Source: CAVSPO01 sp963730005
GTDB lineage: Bacteria; Actinomycetota; Actinomycetes; Propionibacteriales; Propionibacteriaceae
Direction of reading: 5' to 3'
Length of the DNA stretch: 34,473 nucleotides
NCBI GenBank assembly: GCA_963730005.1
Contig: CAVSPO010000007.1
Location: forward strand, 1 to 34,473
Shown here: positions 32,492 through 34,473 of the stretch, one piece after another
Numbering within the stretch: position 1 is the stretch's first letter
How the letters are laid out: the number at the start of each line of letters is the position of its first letter
Notes under the pieces: model-generated
Database searches by the model: none
The model's input: only the letters and a program-made list of their open reading frames with translations
What the model was told of the DNA's origin: nothing
Made by a program: the position numbers and the translations under genes

Positions 32492-33298
32492 ATGAACGAT
32501 TCCCCCGGCGGCGCCGGCCTCGGTCAACACCTGGGAATCGCCCGTGCTCGCGACGATGCTGGCCGTCCATTCCGGCTGGGGGCCATGGGCGGTACCTTCG
32601 ACCCCATCCACCACGGTCACCTGGTTGCCGCCAGCGAGGTTGCTGCCCGGTTCCATCTGGACGAGGTGGTGTTCATCCCGACCGGTGTCCCGTGGCAGAA
32701 GGCAGGCCGGCGGGTCAGCAGGTCCGAGGACCGCTATCTGATGACGGTCATCGCCACCGCCTCCAACCCACGGTTCAGCGTCAGTCGCGTCGACATCGAT
32801 CGAGGCGGCAACACCTACACCGTCGACACACTGAGGGATCTGCGCACCGAACGTGGGCCGGACACCGAGATCCTGTTCATCACCGGCGCCGACGCCTTGC
32901 GCGACATCCTGACCTGGCACGGAGCAGAGGAACTGTTCGACCTGGCCACCTTCGTCGGGGTCACCCGTCCGGGGGTGCACCTGTCTGACGGCGACCTCGC
33001 GCATCTGCCCAGGGAGAAGGTGACGGTGCTCGAGGTGCCCGCGCTGGCCATCAGTTCCACCGAGTGCCGCCAGCGGGTGGGGGAGGGGCTGCCCTTGTGG
33101 TATCTGGTGCCCGATGGCGTGGTTCAGTACGTCGCCAAGCGAGGGCTGTACACTTCGTGGGCTCCCGGCGAAGTCCTGCAAGCCCAACACATTTCGCCCG
33201 ACGTTGGCGACGCCTTGCCGCCCTCGCGGGAGATGGCGTCACCTCGTGCCGGTTTCGCGCAAGAGACCCCTACACAGAAACAAGGACAAGTGATTTGA
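32492..33298 (+). CDS. nadD: Nicotinate-nucleotide adenylyltransferase
   Basis: NadD adenylates nicotinate mononucleotide, a key step to NAD. The 268-aa product has the nucleotidyltransferase motif GGTFDPIHHGH (33-43), the ITGADALRDILTW block, and the late ISSTECR motif (187-193). It is longer than the usual 190-220 aa. About 28 extra residues precede the first strand, and a polar tail of about 45 residues follows residue 223, neither looking like a known domain. The ATG at 32492 is set by the -10 motif; GTG 32486 is two codons upstream. Its stop overlaps the rsfS start, matching the nadD-rsfS order conserved in actinobacteria. Confidence 0.94.
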   Translation: MNDSPGGAGLGQHLGIARARDDAGRPFRLGAMGGTFDPIHHGHLVAASEVAARFHLDEVVFIPTGVPWQKAGRRVSRSEDRYLMTVIATASNPRFSVSRVDIDRGGNTYTVDTLRDLRTERGPDTEILFITGADALRDILTWHGAEELFDLATFVGVTRPGVHLSDGDLAHLPREKVTVLEVPALAISSTECRQRVGEGLPLWYLVPDGVVQYVAKRGLYTSWAPGEVLQAQHISPDVGDALPPSREMASPRAGFAQETPTQKQGQVI

Positions 33299-33711
33299 CT
33301 GCAACCGAGCGGGCACTGGAACTCACTCGCATCGCTGCCCAGGCAGCCTCCGACAAGTTGGGCAGCGACATCGTCGCCTTCGATGTGTCGGAACAACTCA
33401 CCATCACCGATGTCTTCCTGGTGATCAGCGGCCGCAATGACCGTCAGGTGACGGCCATCGTGGACAACATCGAGGAGAAGTTGTTGGCGGCGGGCGCCAA
33501 GCCCGTGAGACGAGAAGGAGCCGTCGACAGCCAGTGGGTGTTGCTCGACTACTTCGAGTTCGTCGTGCACGTTCAACAGGCTGAGGCGCGCCTGAAGTAC
33601 TCGCTGGAGCGCCTCTGGAAGGACTGCCCGCGCATCGATCTGCAGCTGGACCCCACCACTGCCGACACGTCGGCGACCTTCGACGATGAGCGCCCGGCGT
33701 GGTGGCAGTGA
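33295..33711 (+). CDS. rsfS: Ribosome silencing factor RsfS
   Basis: RsfS binds L14 and blocks subunit joining when nutrients run low. The 138-aa product starts TATERALELTRIAAQAASDK and has the family's DVSEQLTITDVFLVISGRNDRQV and GAVDSQWVLLDYFEFVVHVQ. The likely start is TTG at 33295, which overlaps the nadD stop (TTGA) and follows AAGGACA at about 8 nt; it aligns with the usual RsfS N-terminus, and no ATG or GTG in this frame is near. The Asp-rich end DERPAWWQ is common in actinobacterial RsfS. Confidence 0.94.
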   Translation: MTATERALELTRIAAQAASDKLGSDIVAFDVSEQLTITDVFLVISGRNDRQVTAIVDNIEEKLLAAGAKPVRREGAVDSQWVLLDYFEFVVHVQQAEARLKYSLERLWKDCPRIDLQLDPTTADTSATFDDERPAWWQ

Positions 33712-34328
33712 GCAAACACACCCGCGTGGTGATCTGGCGGCACGGTGAGACGGACTGGAACCGGGCCTCCCGGTTCCAGGGCCGGACCGACATCGCCATG
33801 AATGCACTCGGCTTCGAGCAGGCTCGCAGGGCCGCGCCAGCGCTGGCCGCCATGGCGCCGACCGCGCTCTACAGCTCCCCGCTGCAGCGCGCGCACGCGA
33901 CGGCCCTCGAGCTCGCCGCGCTCACCGATCTTCAGATCGTCGTCGAAGAGCGGTTGGCCGAGATCAACGTGGGGGACTGGGCGGGTCGCACTATCGCCGA
34001 GGTGCATGCCGAGTTCCCCGAAGTCGCCGAAGCGATGAAGGCCAGGCGGGATTTCCGGCGCTCGTCCACCGGCGAGACGAGTGCTGAATGCAGCCGGCGA
34101 CTGGGCGCAGCCCTGCGCGACATCGGCGCGGCGCACCCCGGCCAGACGGTGGTGGTGGTCACGCACGGTCTGGCCATTCGGATGGGGATCGCGGACGTGG
34201 TGGGCTGGGACTACTCGACCGCGATGGGGCTCGGGCCGGTCTCCAACTGCAGCTGGTCGATGCTGGAGGACGACCGGTCAGGCTGGCGGCTGGCCCGCTA
34301 CAACGTGCCTGCGTACGTCGAGCACTGA
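33708..34328 (+). CDS. Histidine phosphatase, probable glucosyl-3-phosphoglycerate phosphatase
   Basis: A member of the phosphoglycerate-mutase-like histidine phosphatase family, 206 aa. The phosphohistidine motif is WRHGETDWN (His12), followed by FQGRTDI, SSPLQRAHAT, and the second histidine in THGLAIRMG (His153). Position after nadD and rsfS matches mycobacterial Rv2419c (GpgP), which dephosphorylates glucosyl-3-phosphoglycerate in methylglucose lipopolysaccharide synthesis; that role is inferred from order only. GTG 33708 overlaps the rsfS stop (GTGA), which favours it over GTG 33699 and 33702. It completes the overlapping three-gene run. Confidence 0.9.
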   Translation: MSKHTRVVIWRHGETDWNRASRFQGRTDIAMNALGFEQARRAAPALAAMAPTALYSSPLQRAHATALELAALTDLQIVVEERLAEINVGDWAGRTIAEVHAEFPEVAEAMKARRDFRRSSTGETSAECSRRLGAALRDIGAAHPGQTVVVVTHGLAIRMGIADVVGWDYSTAMGLGPVSNCSWSMLEDDRSGWRLARYNVPAYVEH

Positions 34329-34345
34329 CCCGGTTGCCGGCCGAT

Positions 34346-34375
34346 TTGCGTCCTCGTCCGCGGGGTCGTTAGAAT
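34346..34375 (+). promoter_or_regulatory. Promoter of tRNA-Ala
   Basis: TTGCGT (34346-34351), an 18-bp spacer and TAGAAT (34370-34375) form a good sigma-A promoter, placing the transcript start about 30 nt before the tRNA. Confidence 0.6.
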
Positions 34376-34411
34376 CTTCGATGTTGCCGAGGTGAAAGCC
34401 AAGGCAAGTGC

Positions 34412-34473
34412 GGGGGTATGGCGCAGTTGGTAGCGCGCTTCCATGGCATGGAAGAGGCCAGGGGTTCGAATCC
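34412..34473 (+). tRNA. tRNA-Ala(GGC), 3' end cut by window
   Basis: GGGGGTA acceptor half, D-arm GCGCAGTTGGTAGCGC, anticodon arm CTTCC-ATGGCAT-GGAAG with anticodon GGC, and the start of the T-arm (AGGGGTTCGAATCC) are present. The last part of the acceptor stem lies beyond the window. Confidence 0.93.

Overview
The window is a high-GC chromosomal segment of an actinobacterium (Actinomycetota). The gene order nadD-rsfS-histidine phosphatase, obg-proB, rne-rplU-rpmA and tig...clpP1-clpP2-clpX is typical of that phylum. There are two ClpP paralogues, frequent GTG and one TTG start, and many starts that look leaderless. A member of the Propionibacteriales is my best guess; the sequence alone does not fix the genus. 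I see no prophage, insertion sequence, CRISPR array or defence island. This is mostly core chromosome with a few accessory genes.

Layout. 1-2.7 kb: a lone argB behind a repeat-bearing leader, an orphan 73-aa ORF, and a proline-repeat membrane protein. 2.7-4.1 kb (minus): an MFS exporter. 4.3-4.8 kb: tRNA-Pro(TGG) on minus and tRNA-Gly(TCC) on plus. 4.9-12.2 kb (plus): trigger factor with a lysine-rich tail, an AI-2E-family membrane protein, clpP1, clpP2, clpX and thrC. This is a protein-folding and protein-turnover neighbourhood. 12.3-17.2 kb (minus): a redox module (MauE/DoxX-like membrane protein followed by two membrane-anchored DsbA-like thioredoxin-fold proteins), then an unusual valS. 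17.3-23.5 kb (plus): folC, a CPBP membrane protease, an SDR dehydrogenase, and the TIGR03960/TIGR03936 radical SAM pair. 23.8-27.2 kb: RNase E/G with a long charged N-terminal extension, then rplU-rpmA ending in a 17-bp-stem terminator. 27.3-34.3 kb: obg-proB, a lipoprotein polysaccharide deacetylase, proA, then the overlapping run nadD-rsfS-histidine phosphatase. The window ends inside a tRNA-Ala(GGC) gene.

Functional groups are protein folding and proteolysis (tig, clpP1P2X), envelope disulfide chemistry (MauE-DsbA-DsbA), translation and RNA turnover (valS, rne, rplU, rpmA, obg, rsfS, three tRNAs), and amino-acid and cofactor synthesis (argB, thrC, proB, proA, folC, nadD). The most notable sequence-level pattern is a recurring -10-like hexamer (consensus TANNNT) ending 6-9 nt before the start codon with no Shine-Dalgarno. 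It occurs at eight genes on both strands and suggests widespread leaderless transcription. The least described elements are the MauE-DsbA-DsbA module, the repeat array in the argB leader, the proline-repeat membrane protein, and operator-like dyads before nadD and rne.
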